Source of the DNA: Candidatus Cybelea palsarum
Lineage (GTDB): Bacteria > Vulcanimicrobiota > Vulcanimicrobiia > Vulcanimicrobiales > Vulcanimicrobiaceae
DNA: 38,937 nucleotides
Assembly (NCBI GenBank): GCA_003166915.1
Contig: PMUK01000196.1
Coordinates: forward strand, 3,232-42,168
Direction: 5' to 3'
The translations under genes and the position numbers were made by a program. Positions 17,950 through 26,140 of this stretch are shown here, in pieces. The notes under the pieces were generated by a model. The model was not told the DNA's origin. It did not search any database and was given only the letters and a program-made list of their open reading frames with translations. Each line of letters opens with the position of its first letter. The first letter of the stretch is position 1.

Positions 17950-19797
17950 CTACTGCGCTTCCTTGAACTCGGCGTCGATGACGTCGTCGCCGGCCGCTCC
18001 GGCTGCGGCACCGTTGGAGGTTGTTGCGCCGTCGCCGCCACCAGGCTGCTCGCCTTGCGGCGCCGCGGCCTTGTAGAGCACTTCGGCCATCTTGTAGCTG
18101 GCCTGCTGCAACGCCTCGATTGCCGGTTTGATCTGGTCGACGGTACCGTTTTCACTGACGCGCTTGAGCTCTTCGAGTGCTTGCTCGACGTCGCCGCGCG
18201 GGCCCGCTTCGAGCTTGTCGCCGACTTCTTTGAGCGATTTCTCCGTCGAATAGATCAGACTCGACGCGTTATTGCGCACTTCGGCCTCTTCGTGCTTGGC
18301 TTTGTCGGCTGCCGACTGCAGTTCGGCGTCACGGACCATGCGATCGACCTCGTCCTTATTGAGGTTGGTCGAAGCGGTGATTGTAATCGCCTGCTCTTTG
18401 CCGGTCCCGAGATCTTTCGCGCTGACGTTCACGATGCCGTTGGCATCGATGTTGAACGCCACCTCGATCTGCGGCACGCCGCGCGGTGCCGGCGGAATAC
18501 CTTCCAGCCGGAAGCGCCCGAGCGTCTTGTTATCCGGAGCCATAGGGCGTTCGCCTTGCAGCACGTGGATGTCGACCGAGGTCTGGCCGTCTTCGGCCGT
18601 CGTGAAGATTTGCGACTTTTTCGTCGGAATCGTCGTATTTCGGTCGATCAGCTTGGTCATCACGCCGCCGAGCGTTTCGAGTCCCAGCGAGAGCGGGGTC
18701 ACGTCGAGCAATACGACGTCGCGCACTTCGCCGGAGAGCACGCCGGCTTGGATAGCCGCCCCGACTGCCACGACCTCATCGGGGTTGACGGTGAGATTCG
18801 GCTCCTTGCCCGTGAGTTTGCGAACGAGTTCCTGAATGACCGGCATGCGCGTCGCGCCGCCGACCATGATGACTTCGTCGATCTTGGAGACGTCGAGCTT
18901 CGCATCGGCGATCGCGTTGTGGAATGGTCCGACGCAGCGATCGGTGAGATCGCCGGTTAGCTCTTCGAACTTCGCGCGGGTAAGCGTGTAGTCGAGATGC
19001 TTGGGGCCCTCTTGATCCGCCGTGACGAAGGGCAGATTGATGCTCGTCTGCACGACCGAAGAAAGCTCGATCTTGGCCTTCTCGGCGGCTTCGGTGAGCC
19101 GCTGCATCGCCTGCTTGTCTTTGCTCAGGTCGATTCCCTGATCGCGACGGAACTGATCGACGAGCCACTCGACCACGCGATGGTCGTAGTCGTCGCCGCC
19201 GAGACGCGTGTCGCCGTTGGTCGCTTTAACTTCGAAAACGCCATCGCCGACCTCGAGGATCGAAACGTCGTACGTGCCGCCGCCAAGGTCCCAGACGAGG
19301 ATCGTCTCGTTACCCTTTTTCTCCAGGCCATACGCGAGTGCCGCGGCCGTCGGCTCGTTGATGATGCGCAGCACGTCGAGCCCGGCAATTTTGCCGGCGT
19401 CTTTGGTCGCCTGGCGCTGCGAGTCGTTGAAATAGGCGGGCACGGTGATGACCGCTTTGGTCACGCGCTCGCCGAGATAGTTGCTCGCGTCGTTAACGAG
19501 CTTCTGCAGGATCATCGCCGAAATTTCTTGCGGCGTGTAATCCTTGCCGTCAATCTTGACGTTGTAATCCGCCTCGCCCATGTGTCGCTTGATCGAGCTG
19601 ATCGTGCGATCGGGGTTGGTGATTGCCTGACGTTTTGCGAGTTGTCCGACGAGACGCTCGCCGGTCTTTGTAAATGCCACCACCGAAGGCGTCGTACGCG
19701 AGCCTTCCGCGTTGGGGATAACGGTGGGTTGTGTTCCCTCCATTACGGCGACGACCGAATTGGTCGTGCCTAGGTCGATTCCGACCGTCTTAGCCAT
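17950..19797 (-). CDS. dnaK: Hsp70 chaperone DnaK
   Basis: An ATP-dependent folding chaperone of 615 residues. The nucleotide-binding domain opens with [17 protein letters not shown], and the second phosphate loop is in [16 protein letters not shown]. The linker is at about residue 380 ([16 protein letters not shown]). The substrate-binding domain and lid follow. The tail is Gly/Ala-rich and ends [10 protein letters not shown], as in most bacterial DnaKs. It leads dnaK-grpE-dnaJ on the minus strand. No CIRCE or HAIR operator is seen upstream, but a different inverted repeat is present at 19933-19963. Confidence 0.98.
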   Translation of the reverse strand: MAKTVGIDLGTTNSVVAVMEGTQPTVIPNAEGSRTTPSVVAFTKTGERLVGQLAKRQAITNPDRTISSIKRHMGEADYNVKIDGKDYTPQEISAMILQKLVNDASNYLGERVTKAVITVPAYFNDSQRQATKDAGKIAGLDVLRIINEPTAAALAYGLEKKGNETILVWDLGGGTYDVSILEVGDGVFEVKATNGDTRLGGDDYDHRVVEWLVDQFRRDQGIDLSKDKQAMQRLTEAAEKAKIELSSVVQTSINLPFVTADQEGPKHLDYTLTRAKFEELTGDLTDRCVGPFHNAIADAKLDVSKIDEVIMVGGATRMPVIQELVRKLTGKEPNLTVNPDEVVAVGAAIQAGVLSGEVRDVVLLDVTPLSLGLETLGGVMTKLIDRNTTIPTKKSQIFTTAEDGQTSVDIHVLQGERPMAPDNKTLGRFRLEGIPPAPRGVPQIEVAFNIDANGIVNVSAKDLGTGKEQAITITASTNLNKDEVDRMVRDAELQSAADKAKHEEAEVRNNASSLIYSTEKSLKEVGDKLEAGPRGDVEQALEELKRVSENGTVDQIKPAIEALQQASYKMAEVLYKAAAPQGEQPGGGDGATTSNGAAAGAAGDDVIDAEFKEAQ

Positions 19798-19932
19798 GAA
19801 ACTTCTTACCTCGTTCTTGTGAATTTCCGACCCGCCTGGACCAGCTAAACCGGCAACTGCGCTCGCGGCCGAGGTTAAGAGCCCTGCGCGCTGCCGGCGG
19901 CGCCTTGCCGCTTACGGACAGTTCGGATTGGA

Positions 19933-19963
19933 ACTACCGCACCATGATACACGATGCGGTAGT
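19933..19963. promoter_or_regulatory. 9-bp inverted repeat upstream of dnaK, candidate operator
   Basis: Perfect arms ACTACCGCA (19933-19941) and TGCGGTAGT (19955-19963) flank a 13-nt spacer, 136-166 nt upstream of the dnaK ATG and downstream of htrA. On the minus strand the spacer contains TATCAT, a fair -10 box, though no good -35 is visible. No U-tract follows, so an intrinsic terminator for htrA is less likely. It differs from CIRCE (9-bp arms, 9-nt spacer, TTAGCACTC) and from HAIR. Operator function is inference. Confidence 0.4.
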
Positions 19964-20028
19964 AAAGTTGTTTCGCTATTTTCGACCCGCCCCCGGGACC
20001 AAAAGTTGCAGGCCCCCCCTTTGTAGGG

Positions 20029-21264
20029 TTACGGCTGCTGCTCTTCCTGGGGCTGTCCTTGCGGCTGGGGCTGCGCGGCCGGGGTTTCGCTCAGCTTGAT
20101 CGCCACAAACTTTTTGAGGCCTCGCGACCAAACGTTCAGTCGAATGGTATCGCCCGGCTTCTTTGAGGAGATGTAATTGTGGAGATCCTTTATATTGTCG
20201 AAGTCCTTACCGTCCGCCTGAAGGATGACGTCGCCTGGTTGGATTCCGGACTGGTCGGCAGGCGATCCCGAGAAGACCTGTTGCACGGCGACGCCGCCGC
20301 TGCCGTTGTAGCCGATCTGGTTCTTGACGCCGGCGCTCAGGTCGGCCATGTAGATCCCCAAGAAGCCGGTATCGGTACCTTGATGGGCGCCCGGATTCTT
20401 CTGCAGTGCCGCCACGACGTTGCGCACGGTATTCGACGGAATCGCGAAACCGATTCCCTGTGCGTATGCCGACTTGACGGTAGATTGGTTCATTCCGATG
20501 ACTTGGCCGTCAATGTCGAGGAGCGGGCCACCCGAGTTACCGGGATTGATCGGAGCCGACGTTTGCAGTAAGCCTTTGAAGTCGATCTCGGAGCCGTTTT
20601 CGGTCGGGATGGGTTCGGAGCGATCGAAGGCCGAGACGCCGCCGCCGGTCACCGTTTGCGAGAGCTCAAGTGGCTCGCCGATTGCGATCGCCCATTGACC
20701 CGCCTCGAGCCGGCTGGAATCGGCGAGTTCCAGCGGCGGGGGAAGTTTGGAGTAGTTATCTACGCGCAGAATGCCCACATCCGCCGAGAGGTTGTAGGCG
20801 ATGACGCGTGCCGGCATGTGATCGCCGTTGGCAAAGACCACCGTCAGTTTGGTGATCTTTCCGCCGGAGGGCGGCTGCAGCACGTGTGCGTTGGTCACGA
20901 TGTCGCCATTCGAGTCGATCACGAAGCCGGAGCCCGAGGCCTCACCGTGATAGGGTTGGACGATGCCCGGGCCCCCTTGGCCGCCGCCGAAAAACTGTTG
21001 GAAGAACGGATCGGCCGGAATGACTTGCTGTCCGTTTACCTCTTCGGTGATGGCGACCACGGACGATTTGGTCCGCTTGACCGCACTTACGATGCGGTCT
21101 TGATCGCTGACTCCGCTCAACGGAACGGCCGCGACGGCCGGCGGCGTGCGATCCGGACCAGTCGCACCGCCGAAATGGCTGCTTGCATAAAGCATCATAA
21201 GGAAGCTGCCGATAACGGCGCCCACGAGCCCAACAATGAGCGTGGGTAAAACGCGATTCTTCAT
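20029..21264 (-). CDS. HtrA/DegP-type serine protease with one PDZ domain
   Basis: A membrane-anchored periplasmic protease for envelope quality control. The N-terminal helix (residues 5-27) is followed by a trypsin-like domain. Its triad is His127 (VTNAHVL), Asp162 (ADVGILRV) and Ser244 (INPGNSGGPL). A Gly-rich loop with FFGGGQGG near residue 92 matches the flexible LA loop of the family. One PDZ domain covers about residues 295-395. The C-terminus is Gln/Pro-rich. It precedes dnaK on the same strand, with 231 nt between them, so cytoplasmic and envelope stress genes are neighbours. It follows the frameshifted small secreted gene by 30 nt. Confidence 0.95.
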   Translation of the reverse strand: MKNRVLPTLIVGLVGAVIGSFLMMLYASSHFGGATGPDRTPPAVAAVPLSGVSDQDRIVSAVKRTKSSVVAITEEVNGQQVIPADPFFQQFFGGGQGGPGIVQPYHGEASGSGFVIDSNGDIVTNAHVLQPPSGGKITKLTVVFANGDHMPARVIAYNLSADVGILRVDNYSKLPPPLELADSSRLEAGQWAIAIGEPLELSQTVTGGGVSAFDRSEPIPTENGSEIDFKGLLQTSAPINPGNSGGPLLDIDGQVIGMNQSTVKSAYAQGIGFAIPSNTVRNVVAALQKNPGAHQGTDTGFLGIYMADLSAGVKNQIGYNGSGGVAVQQVFSGSPADQSGIQPGDVILQADGKDFDNIKDLHNYISSKKPGDTIRLNVWSRGLKKFVAIKLSETPAAQPQPQGQPQEEQQP

Positions 21265-21294
21265 GGAGCCATCTACCCGATCTACGAGAAAAAG

Positions 21295-21622
21295 TTACCA
21301 AGTGAGCCGGACGTCTTCGCATCGTGCGACGGCCGTGCGTGCGTTCGGGATTCCGCGGGACGGCGTGGGCTCCTCGGGCCAGAGTGAATCGGGCAGTTGG
21401 CGCCGCAGTGCTGCGCGGATGCATTCCAAGCGTTCTTCGTGGAACTGCATCACCCGCATCTGGATCAGGAGCCGCGCTCGCCTGAGTGCCCGACGCGAGA
21501 AGAGTTCCTCGGGCACGGGCGGGGCCGGGGAAGGCCGCGCCGTGGCTCGGCTTTGCGCAACCGGGCTCGGCGCGGGGGGCCGTCGAGGCGAGCAGGAGCG
21601 CCATAAGAAGGAAAAGTCGCAT
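21295..21622 (-). pseudogene. Small secreted Arg-rich protein, signal peptide and body in different frames
   Basis: A strong ribosome site (GGAGG) lies 10 nt before the ATG at 21622. The ATG opens a clear signal peptide (MRLFLLMALLLASTAP). The frame then reads unconvincing sequence and runs on into htrA out of frame. Removing one base from the G6 run at 21574-21579 joins it to a frame reading a Pro-rich linker (SPAPPVPEELFSRR), then a charged helical body (RLLIQMRVMQFHEERLECI), ending at a TAA at 21295. The joined protein would have about 108 residues. I do not recognise the family. It may be an inactive gene, a phase-variable one, a site of +1 ribosomal slippage at CCC-C, or an assembly error. 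Confidence 0.65.
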
Positions 21623-21696
21623 CGTTAAATTACCTCCGCGACCCAATTCACGGCCCGGGCGCGGGGGAGCAAGGACGGGGGGCAAAAGCACCGCTC

Positions 21697-23391
21697 GTGA
21701 CCTCAAACACTTTGACCCTGCCCGAACCGCCCTCTGAGCCGTACCTCCGGATCGTTCCGCTGGGGGGCTGCGGCGAGATCGGGCGCAACATGACGGTGAT
21801 CGAGAGCAACGACGACCTGGTCGTCGTCGATTGCGGCTTGATGTTTCCCGACGACGAGATGTACGGCGTCGATATCGTCATCAACGACTTCACGTACGTG
21901 CGCGAGCGCGCGCACAAGTTGCGCGGCCTGCTCGTTACCCACGGCCACGAAGACCACATCGGCGGAATTCCCTACTTCGTGCGTGAGTTTCCGCAAACGC
22001 CGATTGCCGCGACGGCGCTCACGATCGCGCTGATCAAAGCGAAATCGCGCGAGCAGAAGCTTGGAGACGTCGAGTTCACGCAGGTCAAGCCTGGCGACCG
22101 CGTTCGTCACGGCGCGATCGAGGCCGAGTTCGTCCACGTGAACCATTCGGTTGCGGGAGCCTGCGCGCTCGCGCTGCGGACGCCTGTCGGAACGATCTTC
22201 CATACCGGCGACTTCAAGTTCGATCAGACGCCGATCGACGGCAAGCCGGCCGATTTTTCCCGAATCGCGGCGATCGGCGATGAGGGTGTCCTCTGCATGC
22301 TCTCCGATTCCACCAATGCCGAGCGCCCGGGCCATACGCGCTCCGAACGTGCGGTCGGCGAGGCGTTCACCTCAATATTTTCGCATGCCAAAGGCCGCAT
22401 CGTGGTCGCTTCATTTGCATCGAACGTTCCGCGCATCCAGCAGACCGTCGATCACGCCGTACGCTTCAACCGGAAGGTGGCGTTCTTAGGGCGTTCGATG
22501 CGCAACGTCGTTCATTTTGCCACGGAGCTCGGCTATCTGCGGGTGCCCGCCGACACGATGGTTCGCAGCGAAGACATCGACGGATATCCGCCCGAGCGCG
22601 TGGTGGTGATGACGACCGGCTCGCAGGGTGAGCCGATGAGCGGGCTCGCCCGCATGTCGGTGCGCGATTACAAGCACTTTCGCATCGTCCCGGGCGACAC
22701 GGTGGTGATCAGCGCGACGCCGATTCCTGGCAACGAGAAGAGCGTGCACAAGACGATCAACAATCTCTCCAAGCTTGGCGCGATCGTGATTCACGGCACC
22801 GACGGGCGCTCGCACGTGTCGGGTCATGCTTCCCAAGAAGAGCTGCTGCTGATGCTTAACCTCGTGCGTCCGGAGTTCTTCGTTCCGGTGCACGGCGAAT
22901 ACCGGATGCTGGCCGCACACGCGCAGCTCGCGATTCAAACGGGCGTCGAGGCCGGCAACGCTTTCGTCGTGGAGAACGGCGACGTCCTGGAGTTCACGCA
23001 GGAGTACGGCGATAAGGTCGGCAGGACGTACGGGGGCAACGTCTTCGTCGACGGCTCCGGCATCGGGGACATCGGAGAAGCCGTACTGCGCGACCGCAAG
23101 GCGCTGTCGAATGACGGAATCATCATGGTCGTCGTTGCGATCGACAGCGAGGAAGCGCGCGTGATTGGCGGCCCGGATCTGATTTCGAAAGGCGTCTTCT
23201 ATCTACCAGAAGCCGGCGGCGTCCTGGACGAACTGCGCGCCGAACTGAAGACGGTGCTCGAAGGAATCTCGGTGGACGCGATGCGCGACGTTACCGCCGT
23301 CAAGGAGCACATCCGCAGCGAGTTAGCGGGCGCCGTCTGGACGCGCACCAAACGCCGTCCCGTCGTGATCCCCGTGGTAATGGAGGTCTAG
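21697..23391 (+). CDS. rnj: Ribonuclease J
   Basis: A 5'-3' exonuclease and endonuclease of RNA turnover, used by bacteria that often lack RNase E. The metallo-beta-lactamase domain opens with LGGCGEIGRNM and has the metal site HGHEDHIGG. FHTGDFKFD and SDSTNAERPGHT follow. The beta-CASP domain (MTTGSQGEPMSGL, SGHASQEELLLML) and the C-terminal domain complete 564 residues, standard length. The start is GTG at 21697. Its 3' end is directly followed by the repeat array at 23399, whose hairpin could protect or end the transcript. Confidence 0.97.
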   Translation: MTSNTLTLPEPPSEPYLRIVPLGGCGEIGRNMTVIESNDDLVVVDCGLMFPDDEMYGVDIVINDFTYVRERAHKLRGLLVTHGHEDHIGGIPYFVREFPQTPIAATALTIALIKAKSREQKLGDVEFTQVKPGDRVRHGAIEAEFVHVNHSVAGACALALRTPVGTIFHTGDFKFDQTPIDGKPADFSRIAAIGDEGVLCMLSDSTNAERPGHTRSERAVGEAFTSIFSHAKGRIVVASFASNVPRIQQTVDHAVRFNRKVAFLGRSMRNVVHFATELGYLRVPADTMVRSEDIDGYPPERVVVMTTGSQGEPMSGLARMSVRDYKHFRIVPGDTVVISATPIPGNEKSVHKTINNLSKLGAIVIHGTDGRSHVSGHASQEELLLMLNLVRPEFFVPVHGEYRMLAAHAQLAIQTGVEAGNAFVVENGDVLEFTQEYGDKVGRTYGGNVFVDGSGIGDIGEAVLRDRKALSNDGIIMVVVAIDSEEARVIGGPDLISKGVFYLPEAGGVLDELRAELKTVLEGISVDAMRDVTAVKEHIRSELAGAVWTRTKRRPVVIPVVMEV

Positions 23392-23398
23392 CTCCTTT

Positions 23399-23549
23399 GT
23401 CATCCTGAGCGAGTCGTTGTCATCCTGAGCCTTCGACTCGGCGCTTCGCGCCTCGCTCAGGACTGCGCTTCGCGCAGGCGCTAAGGTGTGTCATCCCGAG
23501 CCTGTCGGTTGTCATCCTGAGCGCAGTCGAAGGACGAAGGACGACAAAG
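23399..23549. repeat. Dispersed palindromic repeat array, copy C (left of the GIY-YIG gene)
   Basis: Four heads of the repeat occur in about 150 bp: ATCCTGAGC at 23402, 23422 and 23514, and ATCCCGAGC at 23493. The second unit forms a long nested hairpin. Its outer arms are TCCTGAGC (23423-23430) and GCTCAGGA (23455-23462), and its inner arms are GGCGC (23440-23444) and GCGCC (23448-23452) around TTC. The adjacent TGCGC-TTC-GCGCA is a further small hairpin. The array starts 8 nt after the RNase J stop and ends at the likely start codon of the GIY-YIG gene. Confidence 0.93.
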
Positions 23550-23933
23550 TGGTAGTCAAACGAGGCGAATTGCGCAGATGGCGGCTCTTGAAGACCTACT
23601 ATGTGTACTTGCTGCTCTGCGCGGACGACTCGTTCTACGTTGGCATCACGAATGATCTGGAGGTGCGCCTAGGGCAGCACCAGTTCGGAACCGATCGTAG
23701 GTCCTATACGTTTTCGCGTAGGCCGGTAGCGCTCGTCCATGCGTCAGACTTCCACGACGTTAACCAGGCTATCGCCTGGGAAAAGCAGCTTAAAGGGTGG
23801 TCGCGTTCGAAGAAAAAAGCGCTGATCGCCGATCAATGGTCGTTGGTCCGCAAGCTCGCAGCCTGCACCAACGGTACTGCGCACTACGATTTTGGTTTTT
23901 TGTCGTCCTTCGTCCTTCGACTGCGCTCAGGAT
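23514..23933 (+). mobile_element. Candidate minimal mobile unit: GIY-YIG gene between 35-bp inverted repeats
   Basis: The left end (23514-23548) and right end (23899-23933) are perfect reverse complements over 35 bp. Both are made of the dispersed repeat: ATCCTGAGCGCAGTCGAA, then two GGACGAA/GGACGACAAA units. The 350 bp between encode a GIY-YIG nuclease domain and nothing else. The pairing stops sharply on the inner side. Outward, the next base mismatches while further repeat units continue on both sides. No direct target-site duplication is evident. The arrangement is seen directly; mobility is inference. Confidence 0.7.
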
Positions 23934-24076
23934 CACATGACTGCGCTCAGGATGACAACTGCGCTCAGGATGACACCCGGGAGATGACTGCGTCGGTGAA
24001 CTCCGTCGTTGTCGCGCTGCCCCCAAGATCCGCCGTGGCGATTCCCGCCGCGACGGCATCGAGTGCCGCCGCGTAG
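23549..24076 (+). CDS. Small GIY-YIG endonuclease, C-terminus running through repeat
   Basis: A single-domain GIY-YIG nuclease (YhbQ/UPF0213-like group). The motif is complete: YYVY (17-20), FYVG (29-32), the catalytic Arg40 in LEVR, and the metal-binding Glu78 in AIAWEKQLKGWSR. I favour GTG at 23549: AAGGA inside the left repeat (23537-23541) is a good ribosome site 7 nt before it. A TTG at 23588 is an alternative, and a longer frame from 23486 merely translates repeat. The conserved domain ends near residue 100. From about residue 117 the frame reads the right repeat (for example DCAQDD) and then the antisense strand of the dehydrogenase gene, stopping at 24076. The tail is probably not functional. 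Cellular substrate unknown; context suggests the repeat. Confidence 0.85.
   Translation: MVVKRGELRRWRLLKTYYVYLLLCADDSFYVGITNDLEVRLGQHQFGTDRRSYTFSRRPVALVHASDFHDVNQAIAWEKQLKGWSRSKKKALIADQWSLVRKLAACTNGTAHYDFGFLSSFVLRLRSGSHDCAQDDNCAQDDTREMTASVNSVVVALPPRSAVAIPAATASSAAA
23899..23977. repeat. Dispersed palindromic repeat array, copy D (right of the GIY-YIG gene)
   Basis: Three units of CTGCGCTCAGGAT start at 23921, 23941 and 23959, in the opposite orientation to array C. The first 35 bp are the exact reverse complement of the end of array C. The last unit runs into the dehydrogenase gene on the minus strand and provides its final two codons and stop. Confidence 0.93.
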
Positions 24077-25011
24077 ATCGATTCGGAAGCCGAGCGCGCT
24101 TGCGGGTCGTCGATGTACGAGAGCACCGCGGCGCCGGCGAGGATCATCGCGAGGGGATTGGCGACGTTCTTTCCTTCTAATCGCGGCGCGGTGCCGTGCG
24201 GCGCTTCCGCCATCACCGCCGACGGGTGTAACCTCTCATCAAACGCGAGCAAAATTGATTCAGCGCCGGCGATCGAGCCGAAAAGCTGCATCACGAGATC
24301 CGAGAGGCAATCGCCGTCGCGATTGAGCGACGGAATTACCAACGGCTTGTCGCCCGCCGCGGAGAGCAGCAACGCATACGTGGCGTCGATGAGCTGCGGA
24401 TCGTACGGAATGTTGGGATGACGCTGCGCCGCCGCGTCCATCTCTTCTTTGAGCATGCCTTCGTAAACGGGGCTTACGGTAAACTTCGGTCCGCCGAAGA
24501 CCGTCGCGCCCATCTTTTCGGCATGAACGAAGGCGTACTCGGAAACGTACCGGCAGACGCGGCGCGAGATCTGTTCCGTGCGAAACGCAACTTCGTCGAT
24601 GCCCTCGCCTTCGCGCCATTCCTTTGCGCCGTAGGCATCGCCGACGGCCATCCGAACGACGGAGATCGGCGCGTGAATACCGCCTACGGGTCGCACGCGC
24701 GGCAGTTTGCGCCCGGTGCGAACGATCACGCTGCCGCCGATGGCTTCGCGCAGGATGCGGTTGGGCGAACCGACGTCGCCTTGGCCTTCGGGCGTAATCG
24801 TCGCAGCTTTGAGGCCGAGATGCCGGCGTTTTATCGCCGCCGCCGCATCGAGCACGACGCGATTAGCCGTCGCGCGACGAGTTGATAGCGACAGGTCGAA
24901 TCGCTCAAACGTCAGCTCGACGCCGGTAACGCTCGGATCGAGTACGCGAAGAGCTTCGAGGAGTAACTCCTGTCCGGTTTGGTCGCCTTCGAGAACGACG
25001 AGCGTCGACAC
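23965..25011 (-). CDS. Isocitrate/isopropylmalate dehydrogenase family protein
   Basis: A decarboxylating beta-hydroxyacid dehydrogenase of 348 residues. Family segments seen are GDVGSPNRILRE and the substrate-phosphate region TGRKLPRVRPVGG. The lysine/tyrosine region includes YVSEYAFVHAEKMGATVF. The metal-binding signature is SLNRDGDCLSDLVMQLFG, and the nucleotide-binding loop is EAPHGTAP followed by KNVANPLAMI. Isocitrate (NAD type) is plausible, but isopropylmalate or homoisocitrate are not excluded; no leucine genes are nearby. The last residues Ser-Ser-stop come from the repeat (TCA TCC TGA). Its 3' end overlaps the tail of the GIY-YIG frame on the other strand. Confidence 0.85.
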   Translation of the reverse strand: MSTLVVLEGDQTGQELLLEALRVLDPSVTGVELTFERFDLSLSTRRATANRVVLDAAAAIKRRHLGLKAATITPEGQGDVGSPNRILREAIGGSVIVRTGRKLPRVRPVGGIHAPISVVRMAVGDAYGAKEWREGEGIDEVAFRTEQISRRVCRYVSEYAFVHAEKMGATVFGGPKFTVSPVYEGMLKEEMDAAAQRHPNIPYDPQLIDATYALLLSAAGDKPLVIPSLNRDGDCLSDLVMQLFGSIAGAESILLAFDERLHPSAVMAEAPHGTAPRLEGKNVANPLAMILAGAAVLSYIDDPQARSASESIYAAALDAVAAGIATADLGGSATTTEFTDAVISRVSS

Positions 25012-25115
25012 GGCAGCCTTTTTGGTGGTGCGGGCGCACTTTTCCCGTGGCCGCCGGCGCCTCGTTGAGGAGGTGCCGCCCCCGGCGCGTAACTCTCGGC
25101 AAGGGAGGAACCGCC

Positions 25116-26087
25116 ATGAAGCTCATCTTCGCGCGAATCGTTGCCGTATGTGCCTTTAGCGCAGTCTTTGCAGCCTGCGCCGCTCGCTCTGAAACGCCGC
25201 TGCCCGCAGCTCCGGCGCCCGACGTGGCTCCGTCCAACGTGGCTCCGTCCGACGTGGAGAGTGCGGCGACCGCTCGAATTCTTTCATACCACCTTATGCC
25301 GCTACGCTCGCGCGGCCCGCTGATGGGGGTGGAAGGCGACAGAAAAATACGATATCCCGCCGATCTGGTGCGCCGGAAGGGCCCGATCATGACGGCGGCT
25401 GCATCGTTCAATATCTACGTAAACTGCAGCACCGGCGGAGAAAGCTGCTGGGGCGATCCGGAGGGCTTCGAAAAGAATCTCACCGGAAGCGGCTTTGCCG
25501 CGCTGCTGAAGCAGTACACGCAATCACCGCCCAGCGGTTATACGTTCGGCGGTGTTTTCAACGTGAAGTATCACACCTTCACGAAGCTGTTCTATCAAAA
25601 CGACCTCTTGGCCGTTCTTCACGCGGCGTTGGTGAGGAACGGAAAGAAGGCCGGGTACTCGAACATGTACCACATCTTTCTGCCCAAGGGTACCGACACG
25701 TGTTTCGATCGCACGCGCTCCTGCTACTCGCCCAACCATCCGTCGACGAATAAGTTTTGCGCCTATCACGAAAGCGTCAAATTCGACGACGTTCCCGATA
25801 CGGTGATCGCGTCGGTCGAGCCCTATCAAAAGGAAGGCTTCTGCGCGTCGCGCGCTTCGTCGGGAGCCACCGCCCTAACCAACTCGACCGCGTCGACCTT
25901 GGCTCACGAAGTGTTCGAATCGATCACGGACCCAGGCCCAGCCTTCGCATGGTTCAACTTCACGTTCTACTCCGAGGTGGCCGACCTGTGCGAGACGTTT
26001 CAGTGGAAGATCTCGGTCGGCGGCACCGCTTATAGCCTGCAACCGATGTACTCCAACAAGTATCACGCTTGCGCGGCCGGCCCCTGA
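25116..26087 (+). CDS. Lipoprotein with HExxE-type metallopeptidase-like motif
   Basis: The ATG at 25116 follows a GGGAGG ribosome site and opens a lipoprotein signal with lipobox FAAC. A short Pro-rich spacer has a tandem 15-bp duplication (APSNVAPSD). The mature part has several Cys residues (NCSTGGESCWG, DTCFDRTRSC), fitting an exported protein. Near the C-terminus, STLAHEVFESITDPGPAFAW followed by EVADLC resembles the zinc-site region of EXORDIUM/phi-1-like and related bacterial proteins, where a His-Glu helix precedes a TDP motif. Catalysis is not proven. It is divergent from the dehydrogenase gene across 104 nt and precedes ftsK by 53 nt. Confidence 0.7.
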   Translation: MKLIFARIVAVCAFSAVFAACAARSETPLPAAPAPDVAPSNVAPSDVESAATARILSYHLMPLRSRGPLMGVEGDRKIRYPADLVRRKGPIMTAAASFNIYVNCSTGGESCWGDPEGFEKNLTGSGFAALLKQYTQSPPSGYTFGGVFNVKYHTFTKLFYQNDLLAVLHAALVRNGKKAGYSNMYHIFLPKGTDTCFDRTRSCYSPNHPSTNKFCAYHESVKFDDVPDTVIASVEPYQKEGFCASRASSGATALTNSTASTLAHEVFESITDPGPAFAWFNFTFYSEVADLCETFQWKISVGGTAYSLQPMYSNKYHACAAGP

Positions 26088-26140
26088 CCGCTGCCGACGC
26101 ACAAATGAACTAAGGTCGTGACGAAGAAGAGGTAGCGTCC

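Noticed and set aside
17928-18155. N-terminal extension of GrpE back to 18155.
   Set aside because: It overlaps dnaK in another frame and reads Arg/Ser-rich nonsense; the ATG at 17927 fits GrpE length and spacing.
17824-19773. Long plus-strand frames opposite dnaK (17824-18960 and 18997-19773).
   Set aside because: They are shadows of DnaK, one of the most conserved proteins known; no independent support.
19798-20028. CIRCE or HAIR heat-shock operator upstream of dnaK.
   Set aside because: Neither TTAGCACTC/GAGTGCTAA nor CTTGAGT/ACTCAAG is present; only the different inverted repeat at 19933-19963 is seen.
23486-23548. Longer GIY-YIG protein starting at GTG 23486.
   Set aside because: The extra residues ([19 protein letters not shown]) are only the translated repeat; the later GTG has a better ribosome site.
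23399-23977. CRISPR-like array.
   Set aside because: Units are unevenly spaced, inverted across the gene, vary in length and have no spacers of uniform size; no cas genes nearby.
25213-25260. Tandem 15-bp duplication in the lipoprotein gene (VAPSNVAPSD) as a functional repeat.
   Set aside because: Only about two units in a low-complexity spacer after the lipobox; ordinary slippage in a linker explains it.
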